From positions 124,001 through 188,000 of the forward strand of contig JADQBG010000003.1 in NCBI GenBank assembly GCA_016278725.1: a stretch of 64,000 bases of DNA, given 5' to 3'. Below the pieces are notes generated by a model that did not search any database, had not been told where the DNA came from, and was given only the letters and a program-made list of their open reading frames with translations. Each line of letters begins with the position of its first letter. The stretch's first letter is position 1. This stretch comes from Actinomycetota bacterium. Its GTDB lineage: Bacteria; Actinomycetota; Thermoleophilia; RBG-16-64-13. The position numbers and the translations under genes are program-made. Shown piece by piece: positions 42,296 through 53,301 of this stretch.

Positions 42296-42580
42296 ATGGA
42301 TGCCAGGCAGATCATCATGCGTCCGGTCATCTCCGAGAAGAGTTATGACCAGATCGAGCAGAACAAGTACACCTTCGAGGTTCACAGCAAGGCGACCAAA
42401 GGCCACATCCGCGATGCGGTCGAGGAGATCTTTGGTGTGAGCGTGATCGGGGTCAACACCATCAACATGAAGGCCAAGCCCAAGCGGCGTGGCATGACCC
42501 GGGGCCGCACCCGTCAGTGGAAAAAGGCCGTGGTCGAACTTGCTCCGGGTGACCGGATCGAGTTCTTCGGCGCGACGTAG
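42296..42580 (+). CDS. rplW: 50S ribosomal protein uL23
   Basis: 94 aa. [26 protein letters not shown] is typical; binds at the tunnel exit where trigger factor and SRP dock. Starts one base after the rplD stop. Confidence 0.96.
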   Translation: MDARQIIMRPVISEKSYDQIEQNKYTFEVHSKATKGHIRDAVEEIFGVSVIGVNTINMKAKPKRRGMTRGRTRQWKKAVVELAPGDRIEFFGAT

Positions 42581-42606
42581 GACCGGGAAGGAAGAGTAGG
42601 AGGAAC

Positions 42607-43440
42607 ATGGCTGTCAAGAAATACAGGCCGACCTCCCCGGGCCGACGGTTCAGCACCACGCCCGGGTTCGAAGAGGTCACCAAGTCCGAGCCGGAGAAGT
42701 CGCTCACTGTTTCCATCAAGAGGAAGGGTGGGCGGAACAACAACGGCCGGATCACGACGCGTCATCAGGGCGGGGGCCACAAAAGGCTCTACCGGATCAT
42801 CGATTTCAAGCGGGACAAGGACGGGGTTCCCGGCCGGGTCGCCTCGATCGAGTACGACCCCAACCGCAGCGCCCGCATCGCCTTGATCCATTACTTCGAT
42901 GGTGAGAAGCGTTACATCCTGGCGCCGAACAAGCTGAAGGTGGGCGATCAGATCGAGTCCGGACCGGAAGCCGACATCAAGGTGGGTAACGCCCTGCCCA
43001 TGCGCAGGATCCCCACCGGGACGACGGTGCACAACATCGAGTTGCACATCGGCAAAGGCGGCCAGTTGGCGCGTTCCGCCGGCACCGGCTCGCAGATCAT
43101 GGCGAAAGAAGGCAACTACGCCGTCCTGCGCCTGCCCTCGGGCGAGATGCGCCGGGTTCACCTGGACTGCCGGGCGACCGTCGGTCAGATCGGCAACGCC
43201 GAGCACGAGAACCTCACCGGCGGCAAGGCCGGGCGCAGCCGCTGGCGCGGCGTCCGCCCGACCGTCCGGGGCACGACCATGAACCCGGTCGATCACCCGC
43301 ACGGCGGCGGCGAGGGATCCACCCCTCCGGGGCGCCATCCGGTGACCCCCTGGGGCGTACCCACTTTGGGACACAAGACCCGGAAGGCCAACAAGCCCTC
43401 CAGCAAGTACATCATCCGGCGACGCGGCAAGGGACGATAG
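42607..43440 (+). CDS. rplB: 50S ribosomal protein uL2
   Basis: 277 aa. [18 protein letters not shown] start, [13 protein letters not shown] [16 protein letters not shown], and [13 protein letters not shown] with the conserved His near the peptidyl-transferase centre. ATG with GGAAGAGTAGGAGG upstream. Confidence 0.97.
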   Translation: MAVKKYRPTSPGRRFSTTPGFEEVTKSEPEKSLTVSIKRKGGRNNNGRITTRHQGGGHKRLYRIIDFKRDKDGVPGRVASIEYDPNRSARIALIHYFDGEKRYILAPNKLKVGDQIESGPEADIKVGNALPMRRIPTGTTVHNIELHIGKGGQLARSAGTGSQIMAKEGNYAVLRLPSGEMRRVHLDCRATVGQIGNAEHENLTGGKAGRSRWRGVRPTVRGTTMNPVDHPHGGGEGSTPPGRHPVTPWGVPTLGHKTRKANKPSSKYIIRRRGKGR

Positions 43441-43449
43441 GAGTAGAAC

Positions 43450-43731
43450 GTGGCACGATCGAGCAAGAAGGCTCCCTTCGTCGAAGAGAGGTTGATGCAG
43501 CGCATCGAGCGCATGAATCAGACGGGCGAGAAGCGCATGCTGAGGACCTGGTCCCGCGCTTCGGTCATCTATCCCGAGATGGTGGGCCATACGATCGCGG
43601 TGCACGACGGGCGCAAGCACGTGCCCATCTACATCAGCGAGAGCATGGTGGGCCATCGCCTGGGCGAGTTTGCCCTGACCCGTACCTACCGCGGCCACAG
43701 TGGCGGTAAAGAGAAACGGGCGAGGAGATAG
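43450..43731 (+). CDS. rpsS: 30S ribosomal protein uS19
   Basis: 93 aa from GTG. KTWSRAS-type [24 protein letters not shown] and [16 protein letters not shown] are diagnostic. Sits on the 30S head. Confidence 0.96.
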   Translation: MARSSKKAPFVEERLMQRIERMNQTGEKRMLRTWSRASVIYPEMVGHTIAVHDGRKHVPIYISESMVGHRLGEFALTRTYRGHSGGKEKRARR

Positions 43732-43733
43732 CC

Positions 43734-44072
43734 ATGGTCGACGCGACAGCGAAATACGTCCGGGTTTCCCCTCGGAAGGCCCGGTTGGTGGTAGATCTGA
43801 TTCGGGGCAAGTCGGTGCAGGAGGCGGATTCGATCCTGATGCTGACTCCCCGGGGCGCGTCCCCCGAGGTGCGTAAAGTGCTGAAGTCCGCGCTGGCGAA
43901 TGCGGAGAACAACCACGACATGGACGGCGACGAACTGATTGTTGCCCGTGCCTTTGTCAACGAAGGTCCGACGCTGCGGCGCTTCCGTCCGCGGGCGATG
44001 GGCCGGGCGACTCGTATCCGCAAGCGGACCAGTCACATCACCATCTCTCTGGACGAGAGAAAGGAGTCGTAG
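43734..44072 (+). CDS. rplV: 50S ribosomal protein uL22
   Basis: 112 aa. [21 protein letters not shown] start and [18 protein letters not shown], the tunnel beta-hairpin where macrolide-resistance changes occur. Two bases after rpsS. Confidence 0.96.
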   Translation: MVDATAKYVRVSPRKARLVVDLIRGKSVQEADSILMLTPRGASPEVRKVLKSALANAENNHDMDGDELIVARAFVNEGPTLRRFRPRAMGRATRIRKRTSHITISLDERKES

Positions 44073-44075
44073 CTA

Positions 44076-44789
44076 GTGGGTCAGAAGGTACATCCGGAGG
44101 GACTCCGGCTAGGCATCATCCACGATTGGAAGGCCCACTGGTTCACCGAGCGGAGCTACGCCGACTTCCTCAAAGAAGACCTGGCGATCCGGCGGCACAT
44201 CCAGACCAAGATGGGTCATGCCGGTCTTTCCGATATCGTGATCCGCAAGGACACGAACAAGATCGTGATCGACATCTATACCGCCCGTCCCGGCATCGTG
44301 ATCGGTAAGTCGGGGTCCGAAGTCGACGCTCTGCGTCGCGAGATCCACGACATGACGGGCAAAGCCGTCCACATCAACATCACCGAGATCAAACGGCCCG
44401 AACTGGACGCCAGCCTGGTGGCTCAGTCCATCGCCGAGCAGCTCGCCAACCGGGTGAGTTTCCGGCGCGCGATGAAGCGGGCGATCACTTCGGCCGTGCG
44501 CTCCGGCGCGGAAGGCATCAAGGTGCGCTCGGCGGGACGTCTGGGCGGCGCCGAGATGGCCCGGATCGAAGGCTACAGCGAGGGGCGCGTGCCCCTTCAC
44601 ACTCTGCGGGCCGATATCGATTACGGCTTTGCCGAGGCGAACACCACCTTCGGCAAGATCGGCGTGAAGGTGTGGATCAACAAGGGCGAGGTAATGCCCG
44701 AGGGCTTCGCGGAGGAGGCGGGCGACCGCGACCGCGACAGGCTCGGAATCGTCGACAACCGGCGGCGGAGGGGCGGACCGCAGTCCTAG
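44076..44789 (+). CDS. rpsC: 30S ribosomal protein uS3
   Basis: 237 aa from [24 protein letters not shown], the KH motif [13 protein letters not shown] and RTQGVAE-type C-terminal domain ([22 protein letters not shown]). The tail carries an extra Arg-rich end. Confidence 0.96.
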   Translation: MGQKVHPEGLRLGIIHDWKAHWFTERSYADFLKEDLAIRRHIQTKMGHAGLSDIVIRKDTNKIVIDIYTARPGIVIGKSGSEVDALRREIHDMTGKAVHINITEIKRPELDASLVAQSIAEQLANRVSFRRAMKRAITSAVRSGAEGIKVRSAGRLGGAEMARIEGYSEGRVPLHTLRADIDYGFAEANTTFGKIGVKVWINKGEVMPEGFAEEAGDRDRDRLGIVDNRRRRGGPQS

Positions 44790-44881
44790 GCTCAGGGAGC
44801 GGCTGTCGGAGGGGTCTCCCTCTCCGGTTGATGGCCACACCCGAGACCGTGTGACGCGGACGCCAGGAGAACGAGGAAACG

Positions 44882-45304
44882 ATGCTACTACCCAAGAGAA
44901 TAAAGTACCGCAAGCAGCAGCGCGGCAGACGCGCCGGTAAGGCCAAGGGCCAGACCAGCGTGCAGTTCGGTGAGTATGGTCTGCAGGCGCTCGAGGCCGG
45001 CTGGGTGACCAACCGGCAGATCGAGGCCGCCCGGGTTGCCATGACCCGCAAGATCAAGCGGGGGGGCAAGGTGTGGATCAACATCTTCCCGCATAAGCCG
45101 GTGACGGCGAAGCCGGCCGAGACCCGGATGGGCTCGGGCAAGGGTTCCCCCGATAAATGGGTGGCCGTGATCAAGCCCGGCCGGGTGATGTTCGAACTGG
45201 CCGGCGTGCCCGAGGACCTGGCGAAAGAGGCCATCCGCCTCGCCGCCCAGAAGCTCCCGGTCAAGGCACGTTTCGTGGCGAGGGAGGACGGCTTTGAAGG
45301 TTAA
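44882..45304 (+). CDS. rplP: 50S ribosomal protein uL16
   Basis: 140 aa. [44 protein letters not shown] and [10 protein letters not shown], the loop near the tRNA acceptor. Preceded by a 92-base gap with an AGGAGAACGAGGAAA site. Confidence 0.97.
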   Translation: MLLPKRIKYRKQQRGRRAGKAKGQTSVQFGEYGLQALEAGWVTNRQIEAARVAMTRKIKRGGKVWINIFPHKPVTAKPAETRMGSGKGSPDKWVAVIKPGRVMFELAGVPEDLAKEAIRLAAQKLPVKARFVAREDGFEG

Positions 45305-45488
45305 CGAGATCAACGAGATGGACGGCCAGGAACTGGAGCAGCTGCTCAAGCAAAACCGCGAGGAGCTTTTCAACCTGCGGTTCCAGCATGCGACCGGGCA
45401 GCTCGAGAACACCGCGCGCCTGAAGCAGGTCCGGCGGGACATCGCCCGGATACTGACCGTGAAGAGCTACAAGGAGAAGGAGCAGTAG
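45294..45488 (+). CDS. rpmC: 50S ribosomal protein uL29
   Basis: 64 aa. [37 protein letters not shown] coiled pair is the whole L29 fold. TTG start at 45294 inside the rplP end (overlap 11 bases), with GGAGGACGG upstream. Confidence 0.95.
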   Translation: MKVNEINEMDGQELEQLLKQNREELFNLRFQHATGQLENTARLKQVRRDIARILTVKSYKEKEQ

Positions 45489-45746
45489 ATGGCCGGTGAA
45501 GGCACCCAACGGGAGCGCCAGGGCCTGGTGGTCTCGGATGCGATGGATAAGACCGTCGTCGTCGAGGTGACCGCGGCCAAGCCGCACCCTCTCTATAAAA
45601 AGGTCATGCGCCGCACCGTGCGGCTGAAGGCCCACGACGAGCAGAACACCGCCCAGGTGGGTGACACCGTGCTGGTGCGTGAGTGCCGCCCCCTGTCCAA
45701 GGACAAGAGCTGGCGGCTGATCGAAGTGCTGCAGCGGGCTGAGTAA
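45489..45746 (+). CDS. rpsQ: 30S ribosomal protein uS17
   Basis: 85 aa. [16 protein letters not shown] and [20 protein letters not shown] mark S17. ATG follows the rpmC stop directly. Confidence 0.96.
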   Translation: MAGEGTQRERQGLVVSDAMDKTVVVEVTAAKPHPLYKKVMRRTVRLKAHDEQNTAQVGDTVLVRECRPLSKDKSWRLIEVLQRAE

Positions 45747-45778
45747 GCCGCCCTACCAAGAGACGGGAAACGAGAGCG

Positions 45779-46147
45779 ATGGTACAGGTAGAAACGAGAC
45801 TCAAGGTCGCCGATAACACCGGCGCTCGCGAGCTCCTCTGCATCCGGATCACGGGCGGCTCCCGCCGGCGCTATGCCGGCGTGGGCGATGTCATCGTGGG
45901 CACGGTCAAAGAGGCGACCCCGGGCGGCTCGGTGAAAAAAGGCGAAGTGGTTCAGGCTGTGGTGGTGCGGGTCAAGAAACCCTTCGGGCGCAAGGACGGC
46001 ACCTACATCGGCTTCGACGAGAACGCCGCAGTCCTGATCGACCGTCAGAACAACCCGCGGGGCACGCGGATCTTCGGCCCGGTGGCCCGCGAACTGCGTG
46101 ACAAGAACTTCACGCGGATCGTGTCCCTGGCTCCGGAGGTGCTGTAG
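45779..46147 (+). CDS. rplN: 50S ribosomal protein uL14
   Basis: 122 aa. [22 protein letters not shown] and [28 protein letters not shown] are canonical. First gene of the spc-type block. Confidence 0.97.
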   Translation: MVQVETRLKVADNTGARELLCIRITGGSRRRYAGVGDVIVGTVKEATPGGSVKKGEVVQAVVVRVKKPFGRKDGTYIGFDENAAVLIDRQNNPRGTRIFGPVARELRDKNFTRIVSLAPEVL

Positions 46148-46150
46148 ACC

Positions 46151-46498
46151 ATGGGCAAGACCAAGACCAAAGACAACTTCACCAAGAAGATCAGAAGGGG
46201 CGACACCGTCCGCGTGATTCAGGGCAAAGAGACCGGCAAGCAGGGCAAGATCCTGCGGGTCATCCCCGAAGACAACCGCGTGGTCGTCGAGCGCGTGAAC
46301 TTCATCAAGCGTCACGTCCGCCCCACTCAGCGCAATCCCCAGGGTGGCGTCATCGAGCGCGAAGCGCCGCTTCCGATCTCGAACGTCATGCTGATATGTC
46401 CCGGCTGCGGCGAGGCCGCCCGGGTGGGGATGCGCGAAGAAGGCGATGAGAAGGTTCGCTACTGTAAGAAGTGCGACGTAACCGTGGATAAAGGCTAG
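46151..46498 (+). CDS. rplX: 50S ribosomal protein uL24
   Basis: 115 aa. KOW motif [20 protein letters not shown], then [21 protein letters not shown]. The C-terminal zinc-like pair CPGCGEAAR...CKKCD is present. Confidence 0.96.
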   Translation: MGKTKTKDNFTKKIRRGDTVRVIQGKETGKQGKILRVIPEDNRVVVERVNFIKRHVRPTQRNPQGGVIEREAPLPISNVMLICPGCGEAARVGMREEGDEKVRYCKKCDVTVDKG

Positions 46499-46502
46499 GC
46501 AG

Positions 46503-47048
46503 ATGGCGCCCAGGCTAAAAGAGAGATATCAACAGGAGATTCTGCCCGAACTGCGTGAGGAGTTCGGGTACGACAACGTGATGCAGGTCCCCCGGGTCAC
46601 CAAGCTGACCGTGAACATGGGCCTTGGCGAGGCATCGCAGGACGCGAAGCAGTTGGAGGAAGCCGGCGAGCAGTTGGCCGCCATCACCGGGCAGAAGGCC
46701 CAGGTGCGGCGGGCGCGCAAGTCGATCGCCAACTTCAAGGTCCGTGAGGGCATGCCTGTCGGCCTCCGGGTCACGCTGCGCGGTGACCGGATGTGGGAGA
46801 TGCTCGACCGCTTGATCAGCATAGCGCTCCCCCGGATCCGTGACTTCCGGGGCATCTCCCCGGACGCCTTCGACCGGGACGGCAACTACAACCTCGGCCT
46901 TCGGGAGCAGATCATCTTCCCGGAGATCGACTACGACAAGATCGACCGGGTGCGGGGGATGGACATCGCCATCACCACCACCGCCACGAACCCCGAAGAG
47001 GGGCGGGCTCTGCTGCGCAAGCTGGGCATGCCCTTCCGGCAGAGCTAG
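46503..47048 (+). CDS. rplE: 50S ribosomal protein uL5
   Basis: 181 aa. [40 protein letters not shown] and [20 protein letters not shown]. Binds 5S rRNA and contacts P-site tRNA. Confidence 0.97.
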   Translation: MAPRLKERYQQEILPELREEFGYDNVMQVPRVTKLTVNMGLGEASQDAKQLEEAGEQLAAITGQKAQVRRARKSIANFKVREGMPVGLRVTLRGDRMWEMLDRLISIALPRIRDFRGISPDAFDRDGNYNLGLREQIIFPEIDYDKIDRVRGMDIAITTTATNPEEGRALLRKLGMPFRQS

Positions 47049-47066
47049 GAAGAGGAGCACTAGTTA

Positions 47067-47252
47067 ATGGCCAAGAAGTCGCAAATCGCGAAGAACAGGC
47101 GCCCGGCCAAGTTCTCCACCCGGGCCTACAACCGATGCAACCGGTGTGGGCGGCCGCGGGGTTATTACCGCAAGTTCGGCCTGTGCCGAATCTGCCTGCG
47201 GGATCTCGCGCACCAGGGCGTAGTTCCCGGCGTCACCAAGTCGAGCTGGTAG
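47067..47252 (+). CDS. rpsN: 30S ribosomal protein uS14, zinc-binding type Z
   Basis: 61 aa, the short form. Zinc ligands CNRCG and CRICL (two CxxC pairs) are intact: [25 protein letters not shown]. The short, zinc-bearing S14 in the spc operon is typical of Gram-positives. Confidence 0.97.
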   Translation: MAKKSQIAKNRRPAKFSTRAYNRCNRCGRPRGYYRKFGLCRICLRDLAHQGVVPGVTKSSW

Positions 47253-47261
47253 GGGGTAGAG

Positions 47262-47657
47262 ATGCTGACTGATCCTATCGCCGATATGCTCACTCGGATC
47301 CGGAATGGCAACAAAGCCATGATGCAAGAGGTCCGGATGCCGGCCTCCAAGCTCAAGGTCGACATTGCCGGGATCCTCAAGGACGAAGGCTATATCGCGG
47401 ACGTCCGGGTCGAGAAAGGCGAGAGCTACGACGAGCTGATCCTCGAGTTGAAATACACCGAGGACCGTCGGCGCGTGATTTCGCAAATCAAGCGCATCAG
47501 CAAGCCGGGCCGCCGGATCTACGCCAAGAAGGACAAGCTCCCCCGCGTGCTGGGAGGCCTGGGGACGGCGATCATGTCGACGTCTCACGGGGTGATGACC
47601 TCGCGGGAAGCGAAGCGCCTGGGTGTTGGCGGCGAAGTCGTCTGCTTCGTGTGGTAA
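47262..47657 (+). CDS. rpsH: 30S ribosomal protein uS8
   Basis: 131 aa. TDPIADMLTRIRNGNKAM start and GVMTSREAKRLGVGGEVVCFVW end are diagnostic. Confidence 0.97.
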   Translation: MLTDPIADMLTRIRNGNKAMMQEVRMPASKLKVDIAGILKDEGYIADVRVEKGESYDELILELKYTEDRRRVISQIKRISKPGRRIYAKKDKLPRVLGGLGTAIMSTSHGVMTSREAKRLGVGGEVVCFVW

Positions 47658-47663
47658 TGCAAT

Positions 47664-48197
47664 ATGTCTAGAATTGGAAATGCACCCATAGCTGTACCTC
47701 AGGGCGTCGACGTGGCCATCGACGGCACGGTCGTGAGCGTCAAGGGACCCAAGGGCCAGCTGGAACAGCAAGTACATCCCGATATGCTGATCTCTCTCGA
47801 AGACGGCACCCTCAAGGTGGCGCGTCCGAGCGAGGCCAAGGAACATCGGGCGCTGCACGGCCTGACGCGGAGCCTGCTGGCCAACATGGTCGCGGGCGTC
47901 ACCCAGGGTTACGAGAAGCGCCTGGAAATCGTGGGCGTCGGCTACCGCGCCGCCCTGAAAGGCAAGGACCTCGAGGTGCAGGTGGGTTACTCCCACCCCG
48001 TGGTGGTGGATCCGCCCGAAGGCATCGAGTTCGAGGTGCCGGCTCCGACCCAGGTCGTGGTGCGGGGTATCGACAAGCAGAAGGTCGGCCAGGTGGCCGC
48101 TAACATCCGGGCCATCCGCAAGCCCGAGCCCTACAAGGGCAAAGGCATCCGGTACCAGGGCGAGTACGTCCGCCGCAAGGTCGGCAAGCGCGCTTAG
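47664..48197 (+). CDS. rplF: 50S ribosomal protein uL6
   Basis: 177 aa. [17 protein letters not shown] start, [20 protein letters not shown] and [15 protein letters not shown] near the end. Confidence 0.97.
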   Translation: MSRIGNAPIAVPQGVDVAIDGTVVSVKGPKGQLEQQVHPDMLISLEDGTLKVARPSEAKEHRALHGLTRSLLANMVAGVTQGYEKRLEIVGVGYRAALKGKDLEVQVGYSHPVVVDPPEGIEFEVPAPTQVVVRGIDKQKVGQVAANIRAIRKPEPYKGKGIRYQGEYVRRKVGKRA

Positions 48198-48225
48198 CAA
48201 CCAACGAAAGAACTGACCGAGGACG

Positions 48226-48582
48226 ATGAGCGTACTAAAGAAGAAAAAGTTGGCCGCCCGGCGGCGCGCGGTGCGGGTGCGCAGCAAGGTGAAGGGCACT
48301 CCGCAGCGCCCGCGCCTGAGCGTGTTCCGCTCCAACCGCGGCATATGGGCGCAGGTCATAGACGACACGACTGGGACCACGCTTGCGAGCGCCGGTCCCG
48401 CCGGTGTCGAGGCATCTGCCGAAGACAAGAAGGCGCAGGCCGCCAAGGTGGGCTCACTGCTCGCCGAGCGGGCCAAAGCGGCGGGGATCGAGCAGGTGGT
48501 GTTCGACCGCGGTTCGTATCTGTACCACGGGCGGGTCAAGGCCCTGGCGGACGCGGCACGCGAAGCCGGCCTGAGCTTCTAG
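48226..48582 (+). CDS. rplR: 50S ribosomal protein uL18
   Basis: 118 aa. [20 protein letters not shown] and [24 protein letters not shown] define L18; a basic N-terminus binds 5S rRNA. Confidence 0.96.
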   Translation: MSVLKKKKLAARRRAVRVRSKVKGTPQRPRLSVFRSNRGIWAQVIDDTTGTTLASAGPAGVEASAEDKKAQAAKVGSLLAERAKAAGIEQVVFDRGSYLYHGRVKALADAAREAGLSF

Positions 48583-48601
48583 AGAAGGGAAAGGGAACGC
48601 A

Positions 48602-49180
48602 GTGTCACAGATCAAGGCGGACGCGCTGAACCTGCAGGAGAACGTGATCGAGATCAACCGCGTCGCCAAGGTCGTAAAAGGCGGTCGGCGGTTCTCCTTC
48701 ACGGCTCTCGTGGCTGTGGGTGACGGCGAGGGCGTCGTGGGTGTGGGTTACGGCAAGGCCAAGGAAGTACCGCTTGCCATCCAGAAAGCCATCGACGACG
48801 CCAAGAAGAACCTGTTTGTCGTGCCCAAGCACGGCAGCACGATCACTCACGCCATCGTGGGTCGCTACGGCGCGGGCAAGGTCCTGCTGAAGCCGGCCTC
48901 CCCGGGTACCGGAGTCATCGCCGGAGGCGGCGTGCGTGCGGTGCTGGAACTGGGCGGCGTGCGCGACGTGCTGACCAAGTGCCTCGGGACCACCAATCCG
49001 ATCAACATGGTGCGGGCGGCCGAGGAAGGCCTGCGCTCGTTGCGCCGGCCCGAGGACATCGCCCGGCTGAGAGGCAAGACGATCCGCGAGGTCCTTGGTA
49101 TGGAGAAGCACTCGACCGAGCAGGGCCCCGAGTCCGCGGACGCCGAAGCGCAAGCGGTTGCGGCGGCGGGCGAGGAGTAG
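48602..49180 (+). CDS. rpsE: 30S ribosomal protein uS5
   Basis: 192 aa from [46 protein letters not shown] and [19 protein letters not shown]. The final ~25 residues are an Ala/Glu-rich extension beyond the usual end. Confidence 0.96.
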   Translation: MSQIKADALNLQENVIEINRVAKVVKGGRRFSFTALVAVGDGEGVVGVGYGKAKEVPLAIQKAIDDAKKNLFVVPKHGSTITHAIVGRYGAGKVLLKPASPGTGVIAGGGVRAVLELGGVRDVLTKCLGTTNPINMVRAAEEGLRSLRRPEDIARLRGKTIREVLGMEKHSTEQGPESADAEAQAVAAAGEE

Positions 49181-49186
49181 CGGACG

Positions 49187-49645
49187 ATGCTGAAGATTAT
49201 CCAGGTAAAGAGCGCCATCCGGCGCAAGCAGGATCACAAGGACACCCTGCGGGCCCTGGGCCTTCGGCGCCCGGGGCAGACCGTCTATCACGAGGACAGC
49301 AAGGTGATCCGCGGGATGATCCAAAAGATCTACTACATGCTGGACGTGAGTGAGGTAACCTCCAAGCAGGCGGATGCGGCGCAAGCCGCGCCGGACGCGG
49401 CCCCGGCGGTGACGGTGAAGTCCGCGGGCGAAGTACCGGCCGAGAAGCCGGCTGAGAAGCCTGCCGAGAAACCCGAGCCCGAGGCGCCCGCGGCCGAACA
49501 GGCGGAGCAGCCCGAGGCCGAAGCACCCGCGGAGGAAGGACCTGCGGAGCAGCCTGAGGCCGAAGCGGCGGAGGAAGCCGCGCCCGAGGCCGCCGAGAAG
49601 CCGGGCGAAGACGAAGACGAGACGGAAGCCGAGAACAAGGAATAG
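49187..49645 (+). CDS. rpmD: 50S ribosomal protein uL30 with long acidic tail
   Basis: 152 aa where the family norm is ~60. Residues 1-~57 are a normal L30 (VKSAIRRKQDHKDTLRALGLRRPGQTV). The other ~95 residues are Ala/Glu/Pro low-complexity with repeated EKPAEKPAEKP-like units and end in DEDETEAENKE. GC-rich repeats may have expanded by slippage. The tail would project acidic charge from the ribosome surface; function unknown. Confidence 0.93.
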   Translation: MLKIIQVKSAIRRKQDHKDTLRALGLRRPGQTVYHEDSKVIRGMIQKIYYMLDVSEVTSKQADAAQAAPDAAPAVTVKSAGEVPAEKPAEKPAEKPEPEAPAAEQAEQPEAEAPAEEGPAEQPEAEAAEEAAPEAAEKPGEDEDETEAENKE

Positions 49646-49648
49646 CCG

Positions 49649-50125
49649 ATGGCTGACGAGATATTTCTACACGAGCTGCGCCCGAACGAGGGCTCGCGGA
49701 CCAAGCGTAAGCGCGTGGGCCGCGGGCACGGTTCGGGCAACGGCAAGACCTCAGGCCGAGGCCACAAGGGCTCGAAGGCCCGCTCCGGCGGACAGATCTC
49801 CTCCCGGTATGAGGGCGGGCAGATGCCGCTGCACATGCGGGTGCCCAAACTCCGCGGTCCGCACAGCAAGGACGCGATGCCCATCGGCCCCTTCCGGACG
49901 TACATGGTGCCGGTCAATCTCAACCGGCTCGAGGCCTTCGAGGCGGGCACCGAGGTGACCCCCGAGGCCCTGCTCGAGAAAGGCATCGTGAAGAAGGCCG
50001 ACGAGCGCGTCAAGATCCTGGGGGAAGGCGAGCTGAACCGGGCCCTGACCGTGAAGGCCCACGGCTTCAGCGCCTCGGCCAAGCGTAAGATCGAGGAAGC
50101 GGGTGGCACCTGCGAGGAGCTTTAG
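49649..50125 (+). CDS. rplO: 50S ribosomal protein uL15
   Basis: 158 aa. [24 protein letters not shown] and [14 protein letters not shown] near the middle are typical; C-terminal [15 protein letters not shown]. Confidence 0.97.
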   Translation: MADEIFLHELRPNEGSRTKRKRVGRGHGSGNGKTSGRGHKGSKARSGGQISSRYEGGQMPLHMRVPKLRGPHSKDAMPIGPFRTYMVPVNLNRLEAFEAGTEVTPEALLEKGIVKKADERVKILGEGELNRALTVKAHGFSASAKRKIEEAGGTCEEL

Positions 50126-50179
50126 CTCCCCGCGGACGCCTGTAGCCGGCGGATCCGTACTCGAAGAGTGGAGTAACAG

Positions 50180-51433
50180 ATGCTGCAATCACTGCTGAAC
50201 GCCTGGAAGCTGCCGGATCTTCGGACCCGCCTGCTGTTCACGGCGTTCATCATCGCACTTTACCGGTTCGGGTCGTTCGTGCCCGTTCCCGGGGTCGACC
50301 TCGGGGCCATCTCGGACCTCATCCAAGGCGGCGGGGTCTTTGGCTTCTTCAACGTGCTGGCCGGCGGCGCCTTCGAGCGCGTGGCCGTCTTCGCGCTGGG
50401 GATCATGCCGTACATCACGGCGTCGATCATCTTCACCCTGCTGACGACGGTCATCCCGCAGCTGGAGGCCATCGCCAAGGAAGGGGAATCCGGGGCCAAG
50501 AAGATCAATCAGTACACGCGGTACACCACCATCGTGCTGTCCTTGGTCCAGGCGATCGCCTTCGTGTTCCTCTTCCGGACGCAGGGTGCGTTCCCGCCGG
50601 AGAACCCGCTGACGCCCTACAAGTTCTACCTGATCGTCTTCACCCTGACGGTGGGAGCCGGTCTGGTCATGTGGCTGGGCGAGCTGATCACTCAGCGCGG
50701 CATCGGCAACGGCATCTCCCTGATCATTTTCGCCAGCATCATCTCGGCGCTGCCGGGCGGTCTCTACAACATGATCCGGGTCATGAATCCGCTCGAATGG
50801 CTGATCATGGCGCTCATCGCCCTCGGCGTGATCGTGGCGATCATCATGGTGCAGGAAGGCCAGCGGCGCATTCCGATCCAGTACGCCAAGCGGGTGGTGG
50901 GGCGCAAGATGTACGGCGGGCAGAGCACTTATCTGCCCCTCAGGGTCAACATGGCGGGCGTCATCCCGGTCATCTTCGCTTCCGCGGTGATGCTCTTCCC
51001 GGTGACCCTCGCCCAGATGACCCCTTGGGAATGGGCGCAGACCGCCGCCACCACCATCGGCCCCGGCAGTTGGGCATATCTCGCCGTGGAAGTGCTCCTG
51101 ATCATCCTGTTCACCTATTTCTACACGGCGGTGCAGTTCAACCCGCTCGACCAGGCCGACAACCTGCGTAAGCACGGGGGCTTCATCCCCGGCATTCGCC
51201 CGGGGCGGCCCACGGCCCAGTATCTGGACCGCGTCCTCACTCGGATCACCCTGCCCGGAGCCCTTTTCCTGGCGGCCATCGTGGTGTTGCCCACGCTGCT
51301 GATCCGCTTCATGGGCGTGCCCTTCTTCTTCGGCGGCACCTCGCTGCTGATCGTGATCGGGGTGGCCCTCGACACCATGAAGCAGATGGAGTCGCAGTTG
51401 CTGATGCGGCATTACGAGGGATTCCTCAAGTAG
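50180..51433 (+). CDS. secY: preprotein translocase subunit SecY
   Basis: 417 aa with ten predicted spans. FGSFVPVPGVD, GIMPYITASIIF, GNGISLIIFASI, RRIPIQYAKR and FFYTAVQFNP cover the plug, lateral gate and cytosolic loops. Central pore of the Sec channel together with secE at 22 kb. The site GTGGAGTAACAG precedes the ATG. Confidence 0.97.
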   Translation: MLQSLLNAWKLPDLRTRLLFTAFIIALYRFGSFVPVPGVDLGAISDLIQGGGVFGFFNVLAGGAFERVAVFALGIMPYITASIIFTLLTTVIPQLEAIAKEGESGAKKINQYTRYTTIVLSLVQAIAFVFLFRTQGAFPPENPLTPYKFYLIVFTLTVGAGLVMWLGELITQRGIGNGISLIIFASIISALPGGLYNMIRVMNPLEWLIMALIALGVIVAIIMVQEGQRRIPIQYAKRVVGRKMYGGQSTYLPLRVNMAGVIPVIFASAVMLFPVTLAQMTPWEWAQTAATTIGPGSWAYLAVEVLLIILFTYFYTAVQFNPLDQADNLRKHGGFIPGIRPGRPTAQYLDRVLTRITLPGALFLAAIVVLPTLLIRFMGVPFFFGGTSLLIVIGVALDTMKQMESQLLMRHYEGFLK

Positions 51434-51449
51434 GCGACGAGAGGGGGAT

Positions 51450-52118
51450 ATGGGGGAAATGGCACAGTTCAACCTGATACTGCTGGGACCGCCCGGCGCG
51501 GGCAAGGGGACGCAGGCCAGCCGCATAGTCGAGGACTACGGCGTGCCGCACATCTCCACGGGAGACATCCTGCGGTCCGCGGTCAAGAACCAGACGCACA
51601 TGGGGCTCGAGGCCAAGCGTTACATGGACGCCGGCGAACTGGTGCCCGACGAGGTCGTGATCGGTATCGTCAAAGACCGCCTGCAGGAACCGGACACCGC
51701 CAACGGGTTCTTGATGGACGGCTTCCCGCGCACGATCCCCCAGGCCCGGGCGCTCGACGCGAGCCTCGCCGACCTGAGCCGGGACGTTTCCCGGGTCGTG
51801 GCCGTGCTGGTGCCGGATGATGAACTGGTCAAGCGTCTCTCGGGGCGCCGGATCTGCCGCGAGTGCCAAACTCCCTACCACGTATACGCGAACCCCTCCC
51901 AACGCGAGGGTGTCTGCGACAAGTGCGGGGGCGAGCTTTTCCAACGCGACGACGACACCGAGGCCACCGTGCGCAATCGGCTGAACGTGTACGCCGAGCA
52001 GACCGAGCCGCTGATCGACTACTACGACGAGCAGGGCCTGGTGGCGCGTATCGACGGCCAGCAGACGCCGGACAAAGTGTACGAGGACATCAAGGCCGCG
52101 ATCGGGCCGCCCGAGTAG
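51450..52118 (+). CDS. adk: adenylate kinase with zinc-binding lid
   Basis: 222 aa. P-loop LGPPGAGKGTQ, GFPRT, and a lid with CRECQTPYHVY and CDKCGG, the four-Cys zinc site of Gram-positive enzymes. Converts ATP + AMP to 2 ADP. An ATG four codons later is possible; ribosome site is GAGGGGG. The secY-adk-map order is classical. Confidence 0.96.
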   Translation: MGEMAQFNLILLGPPGAGKGTQASRIVEDYGVPHISTGDILRSAVKNQTHMGLEAKRYMDAGELVPDEVVIGIVKDRLQEPDTANGFLMDGFPRTIPQARALDASLADLSRDVSRVVAVLVPDDELVKRLSGRRICRECQTPYHVYANPSQREGVCDKCGGELFQRDDDTEATVRNRLNVYAEQTEPLIDYYDEQGLVARIDGQQTPDKVYEDIKAAIGPPE

Positions 52119-52162
52119 GCAGTCCGAAACCGAGCCTTTCGCAAGATTAGAGACGACACCGA

Positions 52163-52909
52163 TTGATCATCCGCAAGTCTGCCGCCGAGATCGAGAAGAT
52201 GACCCGCGCGGGGCGAGTGGTGCATGGCTGTCTGCAGATGCTCGCCGCCGCGGTGCGTCCGGGGGTGAGCACGGCGGAACTCGACCGCATGGCCGAGGAT
52301 TACATCCGCAGCCATGGGGCGGTTCCCACCTTCAAGGGTTACCGCGGTTTTCCGAGTTCGATCTGCGCCTCGCCCAACGACATGATCGTGCACGGCATTC
52401 CGGGAGAGACCGTCCTGGACGAGGGTGACATCCTGAGCATCGACGTGGGGGTGACGCTCGAGGACTACGTCGGCGACTCGGCGATCACGGTGCCGGTGGG
52501 GGAGGTTTCCGAGGAGGCCTTCGCCCTGATGGCGGCGACGCGAGAGTCACTCGGCCGGGCCATCGAGCAGTGCCGCGAAGGCAACCGGGTGGGGGATATC
52601 TCTCACGCGGTGCAGGCCTACGTCGAGGAGCGCGGTTACTCTGTCGTGCGCAGTTTGGTGGGTCACGGAATCGGGCGGGACATGCACGAGGACCCGCAGG
52701 TGCCCAACTTCGGCGCGCCGGGCAAGGGGCCGCGTCTGGTGGCGGGAATGGTGCTGGCGATCGAGCCGATGGTGAACGCCGGGCGCTACGAAGTCGAGAT
52801 GGGTGACGACGGCTGGGCGGTGTACACGCGGGACGGCACGCTGTCCGCGCACTTCGAGCACACGGTTGCTGTGACCAGCAATGGTCCGCGGGTGCTGACG
52901 GAGGCCTGA
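52163..52909 (+). CDS. map: methionine aminopeptidase, type I
   Basis: 248 aa. [44 protein letters not shown] and the closing EHTVAVT supply the metal ligands (Asp, Asp, His, Glu, Glu). Removes initiator Met. TTG start at 52163 with a weak AGAGACGA site. Confidence 0.96.
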   Translation: MIIRKSAAEIEKMTRAGRVVHGCLQMLAAAVRPGVSTAELDRMAEDYIRSHGAVPTFKGYRGFPSSICASPNDMIVHGIPGETVLDEGDILSIDVGVTLEDYVGDSAITVPVGEVSEEAFALMAATRESLGRAIEQCREGNRVGDISHAVQAYVEERGYSVVRSLVGHGIGRDMHEDPQVPNFGAPGKGPRLVAGMVLAIEPMVNAGRYEVEMGDDGWAVYTRDGTLSAHFEHTVAVTSNGPRVLTEA

Positions 52910-52986
52910 AAAGAGGGCTCCGGTTGTGGTAATATGCTCGGTCTGCGATTTGACGGAGTGACGAGAGAACGGGGTACGATCCGAGG

Positions 52987-53208
52987 GTGTCTCCTAAAGA
53001 AGATGCGATAGAGCTAGAAGGAGTGGTGGTCGAAGCCCTCCCGAACACGATGTTTCGGGTGAGGTTGGACAACGATCACGAAATCCTGGCCCACATTTCG
53101 GGCAAGATGCGGATGAACTACATCCGGATTCTGCCGGGAGACCGGGTGAAGGTCGAGCTTTCTCCTTACGACCTCACGCGCGGCCGGATCACCTACAGGT
53201 TCAAGTAA
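52987..53208 (+). CDS. infA: translation initiation factor IF-1
   Basis: 73 aa from [22 protein letters not shown] and [22 protein letters not shown] are the OB-fold core. No clear ribosome site. Confidence 0.97.
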   Translation: MSPKEDAIELEGVVVEALPNTMFRVRLDNDHEILAHISGKMRMNYIRILPGDRVKVELSPYDLTRGRITYRFK

Positions 53209-53301
53209 CAGGCCCGAGATACGTGCGCTCGGCCGGCCCGGCGGAAGTCGGGGCGGTCCGTCTGTGTCGAGGGAATGGATAGAGACGAGGGGAACGGAAT
53301 C

